DNA of 64,000 nucleotides from Streptomyces sp. NBC_01551 (GTDB lineage Bacteria; Actinomycetota; Actinomycetes; Streptomycetales; Streptomycetaceae), in assembly GCF_026339935.1 (NCBI RefSeq), contig NZ_JAPEPX010000001.1, positions 3,839,501 to 3,903,500 of the forward strand, written 5' to 3'. A program made the translations under genes and the position numbers. Below, piece after piece: positions 54,293-62,756 of the stretch (position 1 is its first letter; every line of letters starts with the position of its first letter). The notes beneath the pieces were generated by a model. That model was not told where the DNA came from. It saw only the letters and a list, made by a program, of their open reading frames with translations, and did not search any database.

Positions 54293-55075
54293 TCAGAGGG
54301 AGCGGCGCAGCAGGCCGCTCATGGTGATCCGGTCGCCGCGGAAGCGGATGAACTCCAGGTCCACGGGCCTGCCGTCGCGCAGGTGGGTGAGGCGTTCCAG
54401 CATCAGGACGGCGGCCCCGCGCGGGGCCTGGAGCACGGCGGCGGAGTGCGCGTCGGCGTTGACGGCCTCCAGGGTGATCTCGGCGTGGCCGAGGGGCTGC
54501 CCGGTCAAGGTCTCCAGCAGCCGGAAGACGTCCGTGTTCTCCAGGTCGCAGCCGAGCAGTCCGGCGCCGATGTCGAGGGGGACGTAGGTGAGGTCGAGGG
54601 AGAGCGGCAGCCCGTTCAGCCGCCGCAGCCGTTCGATGTAGAGCACCTCGGCGTGCTCGGGCAGCCGCAGCCGGCCGGCGACGGGGGCGGGCGCGCGGAC
54701 GGGGCCGACGGTACGGACCTCGTTGGTCACCCGGCCGTGTTCGTGCAGGGTCTCGGCGAGGCCCTGGAGGCGGTCGAGGCCGTGCGGGTACTTCTCGCAG
54801 ACTACGACGGTGCCCACGCCCGGCCGACGCTCCACGAGCTGCTCGCCGCGCAGCAGGTCGAGGGCCTGGCGGACGGTGTTGCGGCCGGCGCCGTAGTCGG
54901 CGGCGAGGGTGTCTTCGAGGGGCAGGACCCCGTCGGGGTAGCCGCCCGCCAGGATTTGGTGGCGCAGCAGGTCGGCGAGCTGCCGCGCCTGGTCCGCGCG
55001 CAGCCGGCGCCGGCGCGCGGCGGCGACCGGGACGGTGTGCTCACGGGTGCGTTCGGCTGGCATGGCACGGAACAT
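54293..55075 (-). CDS. GntR/HutC-family regulator with UTRA domain
   Basis: A 260-residue regulator. The winged helix (about 25-90) reads GVLPLEDTLAADYGAGRNTV then LDLLRGEQLVERRPGVGTVV. The UTRA ligand domain (about 105-250) has the pattern VLYIERLRRLNGLPLSLDLT and YVPLDIGAGLL. UTRA domains sense small metabolites, often the pathway substrate. It is the first gene of the operon with ferredoxin, transporter and flavoprotein, so it likely represses its own operon. An ATG four codons downstream (55063) is an alternative start. Confidence 0.88.
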   Translation of the reverse strand: MFRAMPAERTREHTVPVAAARRRRLRADQARQLADLLRHQILAGGYPDGVLPLEDTLAADYGAGRNTVRQALDLLRGEQLVERRPGVGTVVVCEKYPHGLDRLQGLAETLHEHGRVTNEVRTVGPVRAPAPVAGRLRLPEHAEVLYIERLRRLNGLPLSLDLTYVPLDIGAGLLGCDLENTDVFRLLETLTGQPLGHAEITLEAVNADAHSAAVLQAPRGAAVLMLERLTHLRDGRPVDLEFIRFRGDRITMSGLLRRSL

Positions 55076-55095
55076 ACCGACGGGCCCCGGCCCGT

Positions 55096-55113
55096 GGTGT
55101 TGCCGCAGTGTTG
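55096..55113. promoter_or_regulatory. Direct repeats GTGTTGC, 11 bases apart, before the GntR operon
   Basis: GTGTTGC begins at 55096 and again at 55107, one helical turn apart, flanked by GTGG and CCAC that are mutually complementary. The site lies 21 bases upstream of the regulator start and may be its operator. Confidence 0.45.
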
Positions 55114-55213
55114 CGCCACCGGGCGGCGCTCACGCACCGCTGTGACCTGTGGTTTCGGCGGGGCGGCGGGAAGATCCGCCACCCCGCCGACGCGGGTCGT
55201 CCCGAGGTGTGGA

Positions 55214-56437
55214 CTAGCGGGATCCCACGATGCGGCCGATGACCTCGCCGAGGCCCACCCGGGTGCCGTTGGCGCCGGGCGCCCACGCGGTCAGGGTGAC
55301 GGTGTCGCCGTCCTCCAGGAAGGTGCGCTTGCCGTCGGCGAGTTCGATCGCGTCGCGGCCGTTCCAGGTCAGCTCCAGCAGCGAGCCGCGCTGGTCGACG
55401 TCCGGGCCGCTGACGGTGCCGGAGCCGTAGACGTCGCCGGTGCGCAGGGAGGCGCCGTTGACCGTCATGTGCGCCAGCTGCTGGGCGGCGGTCCAGTACA
55501 TGGTGGCGAACGGCGGGCGCGCCACCTCCTGGCCGTTGATGGAGACGGTGATGTGCAGGTCGAAGCCGCCGGGGCGGTCGCTGTCGGCGTCGTCGAGGTA
55601 GGGCAGCAGCGGGAAGTCCCGGGCGGGCGGGGCGACGCGGGCCGCGTCGAGGGCCTCCAGCGGGGTGACCCAGGCGGAGACGGAGGTCGCGAAGGACTTG
55701 CCGAGGAAGGGGCCCAGCGGCACGTACTCCCAGGCCTGGATGTCGCGCGCGGACCAGTCGTTGAGCAGGAACAGGCCGAAGACGTGGTCCTCGAAATCGG
55801 CCAGCGGGACCGGGCTGCCCAGCTCGGAGGGGGCGCCGACGACGAAGCCGACCTCGGCCTCGATGTCGAGCTTGACGGACGGGCCGAAGACGGGCGCCGG
55901 GTCGGTGGGCGCCTTGCGCTGCCCGCAGGGGCGTACGACGTCGGTGCCGGACACGACGATGGTGCCGGAGCGGCCGTGGTAACCGATCGGCAGGTGCTTC
56001 CAGTTGGGCGTGAGCGCGTCGCCGTCGGGGCGGAACATCTTGCCGACGTTGGTGGCGTGGTGCTCGCTCGCGTAGAAGTCGACGTAGTCGGCGACCTCGT
56101 ACGGGAGGTGCAGCGCGACCTCGTCCAGCGGCAGCAGGTGCGGCTCGACGGTCGGGCGGTGACCGGGGTCGGTGACCCAGGCGGTCAGCGCGCGGCGCAC
56201 GTCCCGCCAGGCGGTGCGGCCGGCGGCCAGCAGCGGGTTGAGCGAGGCCTGTCCGAGCAGTCCGGCGTAGGGGGACCCGAGCGCGACCGCGGCCGCCCCG
56301 GCGTCGAGCACGTGCCCGCCGATGCGCACGCCGATCCGGCGGCGGGGGTCCCCGGAGGTGGAGAAGACGCCGTACGGGAGGTTGTGCGGGCCGAACGGAT
56401 CGCCCTCGGGAACATCGAGGGGGCTCTGCTGGGGCAT
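55214..56437 (-). CDS. fahA: Fumarylacetoacetase
   Basis: A 407-residue hydrolase that splits fumarylacetoacetate to fumarate and acetoacetate, the last step of tyrosine/homogentisate breakdown. Family motifs are FGPHNLPYGVFST at the N-terminus, DYVDFYASEHHATNVGKMFR with the metal Asp and catalytic His, LDIEAEVGFVVG, and the late YGSGTVSGP. ATG 56437 has GAGG 9 bases upstream; the frame opens at GTG 56452. The other tyrosine catabolic genes are not in the window, so the gene stands alone here. Confidence 0.95.
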   Translation of the reverse strand: MPQQSPLDVPEGDPFGPHNLPYGVFSTSGDPRRRIGVRIGGHVLDAGAAAVALGSPYAGLLGQASLNPLLAAGRTAWRDVRRALTAWVTDPGHRPTVEPHLLPLDEVALHLPYEVADYVDFYASEHHATNVGKMFRPDGDALTPNWKHLPIGYHGRSGTIVVSGTDVVRPCGQRKAPTDPAPVFGPSVKLDIEAEVGFVVGAPSELGSPVPLADFEDHVFGLFLLNDWSARDIQAWEYVPLGPFLGKSFATSVSAWVTPLEALDAARVAPPARDFPLLPYLDDADSDRPGGFDLHITVSINGQEVARPPFATMYWTAAQQLAHMTVNGASLRTGDVYGSGTVSGPDVDQRGSLLELTWNGRDAIELADGKRTFLEDGDTVTLTAWAPGANGTRVGLGEVIGRIVGSR

Positions 56438-56578
56438 GGGGTACTGCCTCACTTTCGATGCGGTCCGGGGGTGTCCCGGGGGCTGGTTGACACGTTACGT
56501 GGCTGATGGGGCCTGTGGGAGGCCGGATTCGGGCGCTATTTGTAGGACTTGTCCAACGAGGTCCGTATCCTTGGCGCC

Positions 56579-57397
56579 GTGACTTCCGCCCCGCCTCCGG
56601 CCCTCCCTTATGCCTTGATCGCCACTGACCTGGACGGGACTCTGCTGCGCGCCGGAGACACCGTCTCGGCCCGCTCGTACGCGGCCCTCGCGACGGCGCG
56701 CGCCGCCGGCGCACAGCACATCATCGTGACCGGACGCCCCGTCCCGCAGGTACGCCACGTCCTGGACGGTCTTGGCTACACGGGGCTCGCGGTGTGCGGG
56801 CAGGGCGCGCAGGTGTACGACACGGCGTCCGGCACGCTGCTGCGCTCCGTGTCGATGGACCGGGAGCTGGCGGAGGTGGCGCTCGGGAAGATCGAGGCGG
56901 AGATCGGCGAGGTCTACGCGGCGGTCAACCAGGAGGGGGTGGACGCGGAGATGCTGATAGGGCCGGGCTACCGGATGTGGCATCCGCACCTGCCGACGGT
57001 CCGGGTGCGGCGGCGGGCCGATCTGTGGGCCGCGCCGATCAACAAGGTGCTGTTGCAGCACCCGGAGCTGGACGACGACGAGCTGACGCGGGTGGCGCGG
57101 GGAGTGGTGGGCCACCTGGTGAACGTCACCATGGCCGGGGAACACACGGTGGAACTCCAGCCGCCGGGCATCGACAAGGCGAGCGGGCTGGCCCTGGCGG
57201 CCGAACTCCTGGGCGTCGGCCGGTCCGGGACGATCGCGTTCGGGGACATGCCGAACGACGTCCCGATGTTCGCGTGGGCCGCGCACGGGGTGGCCATGGC
57301 CAACGCGCACCGCGAGCTGGTGGCGGTGGCCGACGAGCTGACCCTGTCGAACGAGGAGGACGGCATCGCGGTCGTCCTGGAACGCCTGTTCGCCTAG
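56579..57397 (+). CDS. HAD-superfamily Cof-type phosphatase
   Basis: A 272-residue cytosolic phosphatase, class IIB HAD. Motif I is IATDLDGTLL with the nucleophile Asp, motif II VTGRP, motif III Lys in INKVLL, and motif IV GDMPNDVPMFAWA. Relatives dephosphorylate sugar phosphates or flavin and pyridoxal phosphates; specificity cannot be read. I chose GTG 56579: no Shine-Dalgarno sequence is present and TATCCT lies 8 bases upstream, so the mRNA may be leaderless. The frame is open to 56549. Confidence 0.88.
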   Translation: MTSAPPPALPYALIATDLDGTLLRAGDTVSARSYAALATARAAGAQHIIVTGRPVPQVRHVLDGLGYTGLAVCGQGAQVYDTASGTLLRSVSMDRELAEVALGKIEAEIGEVYAAVNQEGVDAEMLIGPGYRMWHPHLPTVRVRRRADLWAAPINKVLLQHPELDDDELTRVARGVVGHLVNVTMAGEHTVELQPPGIDKASGLALAAELLGVGRSGTIAFGDMPNDVPMFAWAAHGVAMANAHRELVAVADELTLSNEEDGIAVVLERLFA

Positions 57398-57457
57398 CGG
57401 CGAGCCGCCGGGGAAGGTCCGGCCCCGCCGGTGATCGGGTGACGGGGGCCCGGCCGG

Positions 57458-59458
57458 TCAGACGGCTGCGCGGGGGATGCGGCGTTCCCAGGTGCGGTGG
57501 AAGACGATCTCGGTGCCTTCCCGGCAGACGAGTTCGTTCGAGGTGAGGAAGCCGCCCTCGTCGCACGAGATCTCCGACCGGGTCTCCACCCTGGTGTCCC
57601 AGGACAGGTCGGGGCGGTGCAGGCGGATGCGCCACTGCGAGCGGGTCCGGGCCGACAACGGGTCCCCCTCCTGGATCTCGTAGACCTCCGCCGCGTCCTC
57701 GCTGAACTCCAGGCCGTCCGGGTACACCCGCGTGCCCCCGTGCCGGGGGTCGACCTCCAGCCGCCAGGTCCCGCGCGCGACGTCCCGTACGACCACCCGC
57801 TCCGGCCGCGGCTCGTCCAGCGTCGCCGGGACGGTCACGCCCAGCGGAGCCGACTGCTCCGGCGGCTCGAAGGTGATCTCCGGTCCGGCGGTGGCCGTGC
57901 GGACCGGGAGCGTCAGCGCGCTGCCCGCCGGCTCCAGGGTCCAGCCCGCCTCGGAGCCGGCCCGCGGCCAGATCCACGGCCAGTACGCGGAGGACAGCGC
58001 CAGCCGGATCCGGTGCCCGGGCGGGAAGGAGTGGCCGATCGCGTTCAGCTCGAACGTGACGTCCTCGTACGCCCCCACCGGCCACCGGGCCGCCTTGTCC
58101 CGCCCCTGCCGCGCCGAGAGGTTCAGCGCGCCCCGGGTGACCAGCGTGGAGGAGCCGTCCGCCGCCACGTCACACAGCCGCGCCACCACCTGGCCGTACG
58201 GGACGTCCATGCGCAGGCGCAGGGTGACCGCGGGGCGTCCCAGGATCTCCACCCCCTCCTCCCCGCCGACCGGGAACTCGAAGCACGCCGACTTCGCGTC
58301 CTCCTCCCGCTGGTCCGGCGGCAGGTCCGCCTCGTTGCCGAACGGGAGGAACCGCCCCGCGTCCAGCCCCGTGTGCTGCGGGGAGGCCACCAGAACCGGC
58401 GCGCCCTGGAGTTCGTAGGAGACCGGTACGACGGACGGCGACGGCCACGCCCGATCCCCGACCCAGCGGCCCTCCAGCCGCTCGTACACCGTCGCCGGAC
58501 GGTGTGATCGCGAGATCCAGGACCGCAGGACGGGCTCGGCCATGACCCCGTTGTCCACTCCCTTCAGCCAGTGGTCCCACCACCGCAGCGTCTCCTGGAG
58601 GAACCCGATCGCCGGACCCGGCGCAAGCCCTCGGTCCGGGTACTGGTGCGACCAGGGCCCGATCAGCCCCCGCACCCGGTCGGCCGGCAGGTGCGCCACC
58701 AGCCGCAGCACCGCGTCCCGGTACGGGTCGTGCCAGCCGCCCACCGCCAGCACGGCCGCGCCGATCGCCCCGTAGTCCTCGCAGACGCTGCCGTGCTTCC
58801 AGTAGTCGTCCCGCGTCTGGTGCGACAGCCAGGTGTGGACGAGGGGTTCCACCGACTCCAGCCGCGCCAGCCACTGCTCCCGCCAGCCGTCGCCGGCGTA
58901 CAGCGGGTCCGGCGGCCGCGCCGAGAACGCCAGCATCGCCGCCGCCCACGCGTGCATGTCCACGGCCAGCACCGAGCCGCCCATGTAGTGCGCGTCGTTG
59001 TCGTACCGGTCGTCCGTCGAGCAGACGGTGACCACCGCCTTCAGCGGCTCCGGTGCGAGCGCCGCGATCTGGAGCGAGTTGAAGCCGCCCCAGGAGATCC
59101 CGAACATCCCCACCGACCCCGTGCACCACGGCTGCGCCGCCAGCCACTCCACCACCGCCACCCCGTCGGCGAGTTCCCGCGCGTCGTACTCGTCGCCCGG
59201 CGCACCCCCGCTGCACCCGTGGCCGCGCACGTCCACCCGTACGGACGCGTAGCCGTGGCCCGCGTACCAGGGGTGGCGCTGCCAGTCGCGCGGCGCGGTC
59301 CAGTCCGTCAGCCGGTACGGGAGGTACTCCAGCAGCGCCGGAACCGGCTCGTCCGTCACCGGGCGCCAGATCCGCGCGTACAGCTCCACTCCTCCAGGCA
59401 GCGGAATCCGGACATCCTCGCGTGTGGTCTCGTACGGGAAATCAGTGCGGATGATCAT
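57458..59458 (-). CDS. CocE/NonD-family hydrolase (X-Pro dipeptidyl-peptidase-like)
   Basis: A 666-residue alpha/beta hydrolase. The nucleophile motif is GISWGG (Ser near residue 121), the acid is probably in AVGGWHDPYRDAVLRL and the His in GPWSHQYPDRG. The C-terminal jelly-roll domain (FPPGHRIRLALSSAYWPWIW) is typical of CocE and alpha-amino-acid ester hydrolases. No signal peptide is seen. These enzymes hydrolyse acyl esters or amide bonds of small substrates; the substrate is unknown. It converges with the HAD gene. Confidence 0.9.
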   Translation of the reverse strand: MIIRTDFPYETTREDVRIPLPGGVELYARIWRPVTDEPVPALLEYLPYRLTDWTAPRDWQRHPWYAGHGYASVRVDVRGHGCSGGAPGDEYDARELADGVAVVEWLAAQPWCTGSVGMFGISWGGFNSLQIAALAPEPLKAVVTVCSTDDRYDNDAHYMGGSVLAVDMHAWAAAMLAFSARPPDPLYAGDGWREQWLARLESVEPLVHTWLSHQTRDDYWKHGSVCEDYGAIGAAVLAVGGWHDPYRDAVLRLVAHLPADRVRGLIGPWSHQYPDRGLAPGPAIGFLQETLRWWDHWLKGVDNGVMAEPVLRSWISRSHRPATVYERLEGRWVGDRAWPSPSVVPVSYELQGAPVLVASPQHTGLDAGRFLPFGNEADLPPDQREEDAKSACFEFPVGGEEGVEILGRPAVTLRLRMDVPYGQVVARLCDVAADGSSTLVTRGALNLSARQGRDKAARWPVGAYEDVTFELNAIGHSFPPGHRIRLALSSAYWPWIWPRAGSEAGWTLEPAGSALTLPVRTATAGPEITFEPPEQSAPLGVTVPATLDEPRPERVVVRDVARGTWRLEVDPRHGGTRVYPDGLEFSEDAAEVYEIQEGDPLSARTRSQWRIRLHRPDLSWDTRVETRSEISCDEGGFLTSNELVCREGTEIVFHRTWERRIPRAAV

Positions 59459-59491
59459 GCGGAAACCCTCACGAATCGCCTGCCAATCGCC

Positions 59492-59657
59492 TCAGTGGAC
59501 GGGGTGCGTCGTGCGCCGCGGCCACGGCGCCGGCGCGAGTACGACCAGGCCCATCGCCACCGCCACGGCGCCGTTGACGCCGAGGTGCGCGGGGTTGGGT
59601 GGCCAACACGCCGAAGGCGGCGAGGCCGCCGGTGATCTTCCACACGGCGGCGCGCAT
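59492..59657 (-). pseudogene. Broken small membrane-protein gene (frameshift)
   Basis: One frame gives MRAAVWKITGGLAAFGVLAT and the next frame continues with NPAHLGVNGAVAVAMGLVVL and APAPWPRRTTHP. Joined, they make a two-helix membrane protein of about 55 residues, but a one-base shift near 59597-59606 (ACCCAACCCC on the minus strand) separates them. The original start may lie upstream of the ATG at 59657. Either a real lesion or an assembly error. Confidence 0.55.
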
Positions 59658-59989
59658 CGCGTCGGGCGCGAGCGCGTACTCGGCGGAGTGCTTTCGTCCG
59701 GCCAGATGGCGGCGCCCGGCGACGTGGTGGAGGTCCCGTAGGCCGCCGGATCCCGGGGCTCGTCCCTGGCGGTCGCAGTTCTGGACAAAACGTATGCTCC
59801 GGTTGATTCGGCTCCTCACGAACATACCGGTGTGGTTCGGGCGCTGCGCGCGTGACGGCGCCCCCGTGGCCGGGAAGGCGCTCTCCGTGATCGAAAACGG
59901 ACGGGATACGCTGGCTTGAGTGATGGCAGCGACACATCGACAATCCATGTGATCGTCAGCGTGATCGTCAGCAGACAGGAGTACCCCTC
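59658..59989. other. 332-base region before the polyprenyl synthase gene
   Basis: No complete gene is supported. The left part may be the N-terminal remnant of the broken membrane gene. The right part holds the promoter and ribosome site (ACAGGAG) of the polyprenyl synthase, and a perfect tandem duplication of GTGATCGTCAGC at 59949-59972. Confidence 0.5.
59949..59972. repeat. 12-base tandem duplication GTGATCGTCAGC
   Basis: Two perfect adjacent copies end 17 bases before the polyprenyl synthase start codon. They could be a regulatory direct repeat or a slippage product. Confidence 0.8.
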
Positions 59990-61000
59990 GTGACCGTCGT
60001 CGGGCCGTTCGGACTGAGCGTGCGGGACCAGGCTCTTGAAACCGATGTCCAGGCCGGACTGGCCGCCGTCGAGGCGGGTCTGCTGGAAGCCACCAAGAGC
60101 GAAGTCCCCTTCATCACCGAAGCCGCGCAGCACCTGGTGCGCGCCGGAGGCAAGCGGTTCCGCCCGCTGCTGGTCATGCTCGCCTCGCGCTTCGGTGATC
60201 CCTACGCACCGGGGATCGTGCCGTCCGCCGTGGTCGTGGAGCTCACCCACCTGGCGACGCTCTACCACGACGACGTCATGGACGAGGCGGACGTGCGCCG
60301 CGGGGTGGCCAGCGCCAACGCCCGCTGGGGCAACTCCGTGGCCGTCCTGACGGGTGACTTCCTGTTCGCCCGTGCCTCGCACATCCTGGCGGACCTCGGG
60401 CCCGAGGCCGTACGGATCCAGGCCGAGGCCTTCGAGCGGCTGGTGACCGGCCAGATCCTGGAGACGGCCGGCCCGCGCGACGGGCGCGACCCCGTCGAGC
60501 ACTACCTGGACGTCATCGCCGGCAAGACCGGCTCGCTGATCGCGGTCTCCGGCCGCTTCGGCGCGCTGATGTCCGGCGCCGACGAGTCGGTCGTGGACAT
60601 CCTGACCCAGTACGGCGAGCGCCTCGGCACCGCCTTCCAGCTCGCGGACGACGTCCTGGACATCGCCTCCGACTCGCACGAGTCCGGCAAGACCCCGGGC
60701 ACCGACCTGCGCGAGGGCATCCCGACGCTGCCCGTGCTGCGGCTGCGCGAGATGGCGGCCCGCGACGGGAACCCGGACGACCTGGAACTCGTACGGCTCC
60801 TGGACGGCGACCTGACGGACGACGCCCTGCACGCCGACGTGCTGGCCCGGCTGCGGGTGCACCCCGCGCTGGAGCGGGCCCGCCGCGACACGATCCGTTA
60901 CGCGCAGGACGCGCGGGCCACGCTCGCGCCGCTGCCGGAGTGCTTCGCGAAGTCGGCGCTGGAGGAGCTGTGCGACGCGGTGGTGCACCGCGCCGGATAG
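59990..61000 (+). CDS. Polyprenyl diphosphate synthase (likely menaquinone side chain)
   Basis: A 336-residue trans-isoprenyl diphosphate synthase. The first Asp-rich motif is LYHDDVMDEAD near residue 93 and the second is QLADDVLDIASD near 219; GGKRFRPLL binds the diphosphate of isopentenyl diphosphate. Length and motifs fit long-chain (C40-C50) enzymes, HepT/GrcC-like. With menaquinone head-group genes in the same region, the most likely role is supply of the menaquinone tail; a carotenoid or other prenyl role is less likely but possible. GTG 59990 follows ACAGGAG. A very strong terminator ends the transcript. Confidence 0.9.
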   Translation: MTVVGPFGLSVRDQALETDVQAGLAAVEAGLLEATKSEVPFITEAAQHLVRAGGKRFRPLLVMLASRFGDPYAPGIVPSAVVVELTHLATLYHDDVMDEADVRRGVASANARWGNSVAVLTGDFLFARASHILADLGPEAVRIQAEAFERLVTGQILETAGPRDGRDPVEHYLDVIAGKTGSLIAVSGRFGALMSGADESVVDILTQYGERLGTAFQLADDVLDIASDSHESGKTPGTDLREGIPTLPVLRLREMAARDGNPDDLELVRLLDGDLTDDALHADVLARLRVHPALERARRDTIRYAQDARATLAPLPECFAKSALEELCDAVVHRAG

Positions 61001-61039
61001 CGGCGCCCGCGGGGCACCGCGTACGACAGACGGCACGGG

Positions 61040-61088
61040 CCCGGGCCCGGCATCCCCTACGGGTGGGGGATGCCGGGCCCGGGTTTTG
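61040..61088 (+). terminator. Strong intrinsic terminator with U-tract
   Basis: CCCGGGCCCGGCATCCCC pairs perfectly over 18 bases with GGGGATGCCGGGCCCGGG across an 8-base loop and is followed by TTTTGTC, the most canonical terminator in the window. It ends the polyprenyl synthase transcript. Confidence 0.95.
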
Positions 61089-61235
61089 TCATCCCTGGGG
61101 CGTACGCGGAGTTGATTCCGGGGAGTGACGCCGCGCCCCCCCTCCTTTGGTCAGATAGAGGCACATCCCCACCAGATCGGGTGAGAGTGGCGCCGCGGGG
61201 TGGACGTGACGCATCTACGGAGGCAGGGCATACAG

Positions 61236-62453
61236 ATGGCAACGAACTCGAAGACCCGCAAGGCCGCACGGTACGCCGTACCGGCGGCGGTGCTCGGCGT
61301 GGCCGCGGCGACCATCGCCATGGTCCCGGCGTTCGCCAACGGATCCGGCCCGGACCTGCCGAAGGTCACGGCGCAGGAGCTCATCGAGAAGATCGCGGCC
61401 TCGGAAGTGGAGCAGCTGTCCGGCACCGCGAAGATCAGCACCGACCTCGGCCTGCCGACCATGGCGAGCGGCCTCCTCGGCGGTGGCGGTGTCGCGGGCG
61501 GCTCGGCCAACCCCGAGGACAAGATCACGCAGCTGGCGAGCGGGACGCACACCTTCCGCGTCGCGGCCGACGGCGAGGACCGCCAGAAGCTCACGTTCCT
61601 GGACGGCAAGGACGAGTACACGCTGCTCCACAACGGCGCCGACGTGTGGGGATACGACAGCAAGTCGAACGAGGTCTTCCACGAGAAGGACGCCGACGCC
61701 GCCAAGGGCGAGCACAAGAAGGGCGAGCGCGCGAAGGGCGAGGGCCTTCCCGCCTCGCCGCAGCAGCTCGCCCAGGACGTCCTGAAGGCCGCGGGCCCGA
61801 CCACGGACGTCACGGTCGGCGACACCGCACAGGTCGCCGGGCGGGACGCCTACCAGCTGGTCCTGAAGCCCAAGCAGAGCGGCTCCACCATCGGCTCGGT
61901 GCAGATCGCGGTGGACGCCAAGAACGGCGTTCCGCTGCGCGTGCAGGTGCTGTCCAGCCAGGGCGGCAAGCCGATCGTGGACGCGGGCTTCACCAAGGTC
62001 GACTTCGCCAAGCCGGCCGCCGACACCTTCGCCTTCACGCCGCCCAAGGGCGCGAAGGTCACCGAGGGCGCGGCGGAGCAGGGCGAGGGCCGCAAGGGCC
62101 ACGACAAGGAGTTCAAGGCCCTGGAGTCCTTCCCGGGCCTGGAGGGCCTGACCGGCGGCGGCGAGAACGGCGACGTGAAGGTGCTCGGCGAGGGCTGGGC
62201 GACGGTCGCCCGCATCGACTCGGGCGCCGGCAAGGGCCTGAAGGACCTGGAGGGCGCGGCGAAGGACAAGAACGCGCCCAAGCAGGCCCAGCAGTTCCTC
62301 GACTCCCTCGGGGACAAGGTCAAGGGCAAGTTCGGCGAGGGCCGGATCTTCTCGACCCGCGTGGTCAACGCCCTGATCACGGACGACGGCAAGGTCTACA
62401 TCGGTGCGGTCACCAAGGACGCGCTGGTGAAGACGGCCGACGCCAACAAGTAG
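61236..62453 (+). CDS. Secreted LolA-like (outer-membrane lipoprotein carrier family) protein
   Basis: A 405-residue exported protein. The signal peptide or N-terminal anchor is residues 1-32 (VLGVAAATIAMVPAFA). The mature region from about 35 to 290 resembles LolA/DUF2092 proteins of actinobacteria, a curved beta-sheet with a hydrophobic pocket (DAYQLVLKPKQSGSTIGSVQ, then VDAKNGVPLRVQVLSSQG). The C-terminal 90 residues are a further domain (VLGEGWATVARIDSGAG). The role in Gram-positive bacteria is unclear and may be lipid or signal binding. ATG 61236 follows GGAGGCAGGG. It is alone between two terminators. Confidence 0.8.
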   Translation: MATNSKTRKAARYAVPAAVLGVAAATIAMVPAFANGSGPDLPKVTAQELIEKIAASEVEQLSGTAKISTDLGLPTMASGLLGGGGVAGGSANPEDKITQLASGTHTFRVAADGEDRQKLTFLDGKDEYTLLHNGADVWGYDSKSNEVFHEKDADAAKGEHKKGERAKGEGLPASPQQLAQDVLKAAGPTTDVTVGDTAQVAGRDAYQLVLKPKQSGSTIGSVQIAVDAKNGVPLRVQVLSSQGGKPIVDAGFTKVDFAKPAADTFAFTPPKGAKVTEGAAEQGEGRKGHDKEFKALESFPGLEGLTGGGENGDVKVLGEGWATVARIDSGAGKGLKDLEGAAKDKNAPKQAQQFLDSLGDKVKGKFGEGRIFSTRVVNALITDDGKVYIGAVTKDALVKTADANK

Positions 62454-62469
62454 CGGCGCCGGCCTGAAG

Positions 62470-62504
62470 AAGGGTGGGCGGGGACTGTGTCCCTGCCCAC
62501 CCTT
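62470..62504 (+). terminator. Terminator after the LolA-like gene
   Basis: AAGGGTGGGC and GCCCACCCTT pair perfectly, extended inside by GGGGAC/GTCCC across a TGT loop, 16 bases after the stop codon. Confidence 0.9.
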
Positions 62505-62522
62505 CGGCCGTTCCGGCCCCCG

Positions 62523-62542
62523 GTACAGCGACCCCGCTGTAC
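62523..62542. promoter_or_regulatory. Palindromic operator of the toxin-antitoxin pair
   Basis: GTACAGCG-ACCC-CGCTGTAC is a perfect 8+8 dyad centred 20 bases before the antitoxin start. Ribbon-helix-helix antitoxins bind such dyads and repress their own operon, so this is very likely the autoregulatory site. Confidence 0.75.
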
Positions 62543-62552
62543 GGTGAAAAAC

Positions 62553-62756
62553 ATGTCGAGACACGTCACCATCCGCCTGAACGAAGAGTTCCACGAACGC
62601 CTCAAGGCGCGCGCGGCGGCACTGGGGACGACCGTCACCGCGTTGATCACCGAGGTCACGGAGCGCGAACTCGACGAGGACCGGAGCAACTTCCTGTCCG
62701 GCATCGAGGAGTTCGCCGACCACTGGGGCTACTTCCAGGAGCGGTTCGGCAATTGA
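62553..62756 (+). CDS. Ribbon-helix-helix antitoxin-like protein
   Basis: A 67-residue DNA-binding protein. The N-terminal strand and two helices (SRHVTIRLNEEFHERLKARA, then ALGTTVTALITEVTERELDE) are a typical RHH dimerisation/DNA-binding domain, and the C-terminal 20 residues (FADHWGYFQERFG) could neutralise a partner. The ATG at 62553 has no strong Shine-Dalgarno sequence. Its stop overlaps the TTG start of the next gene by 4 bases. It sits just after a perfect palindrome. Confidence 0.85.
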   Translation: MSRHVTIRLNEEFHERLKARAAALGTTVTALITEVTERELDEDRSNFLSGIEEFADHWGYFQERFGN

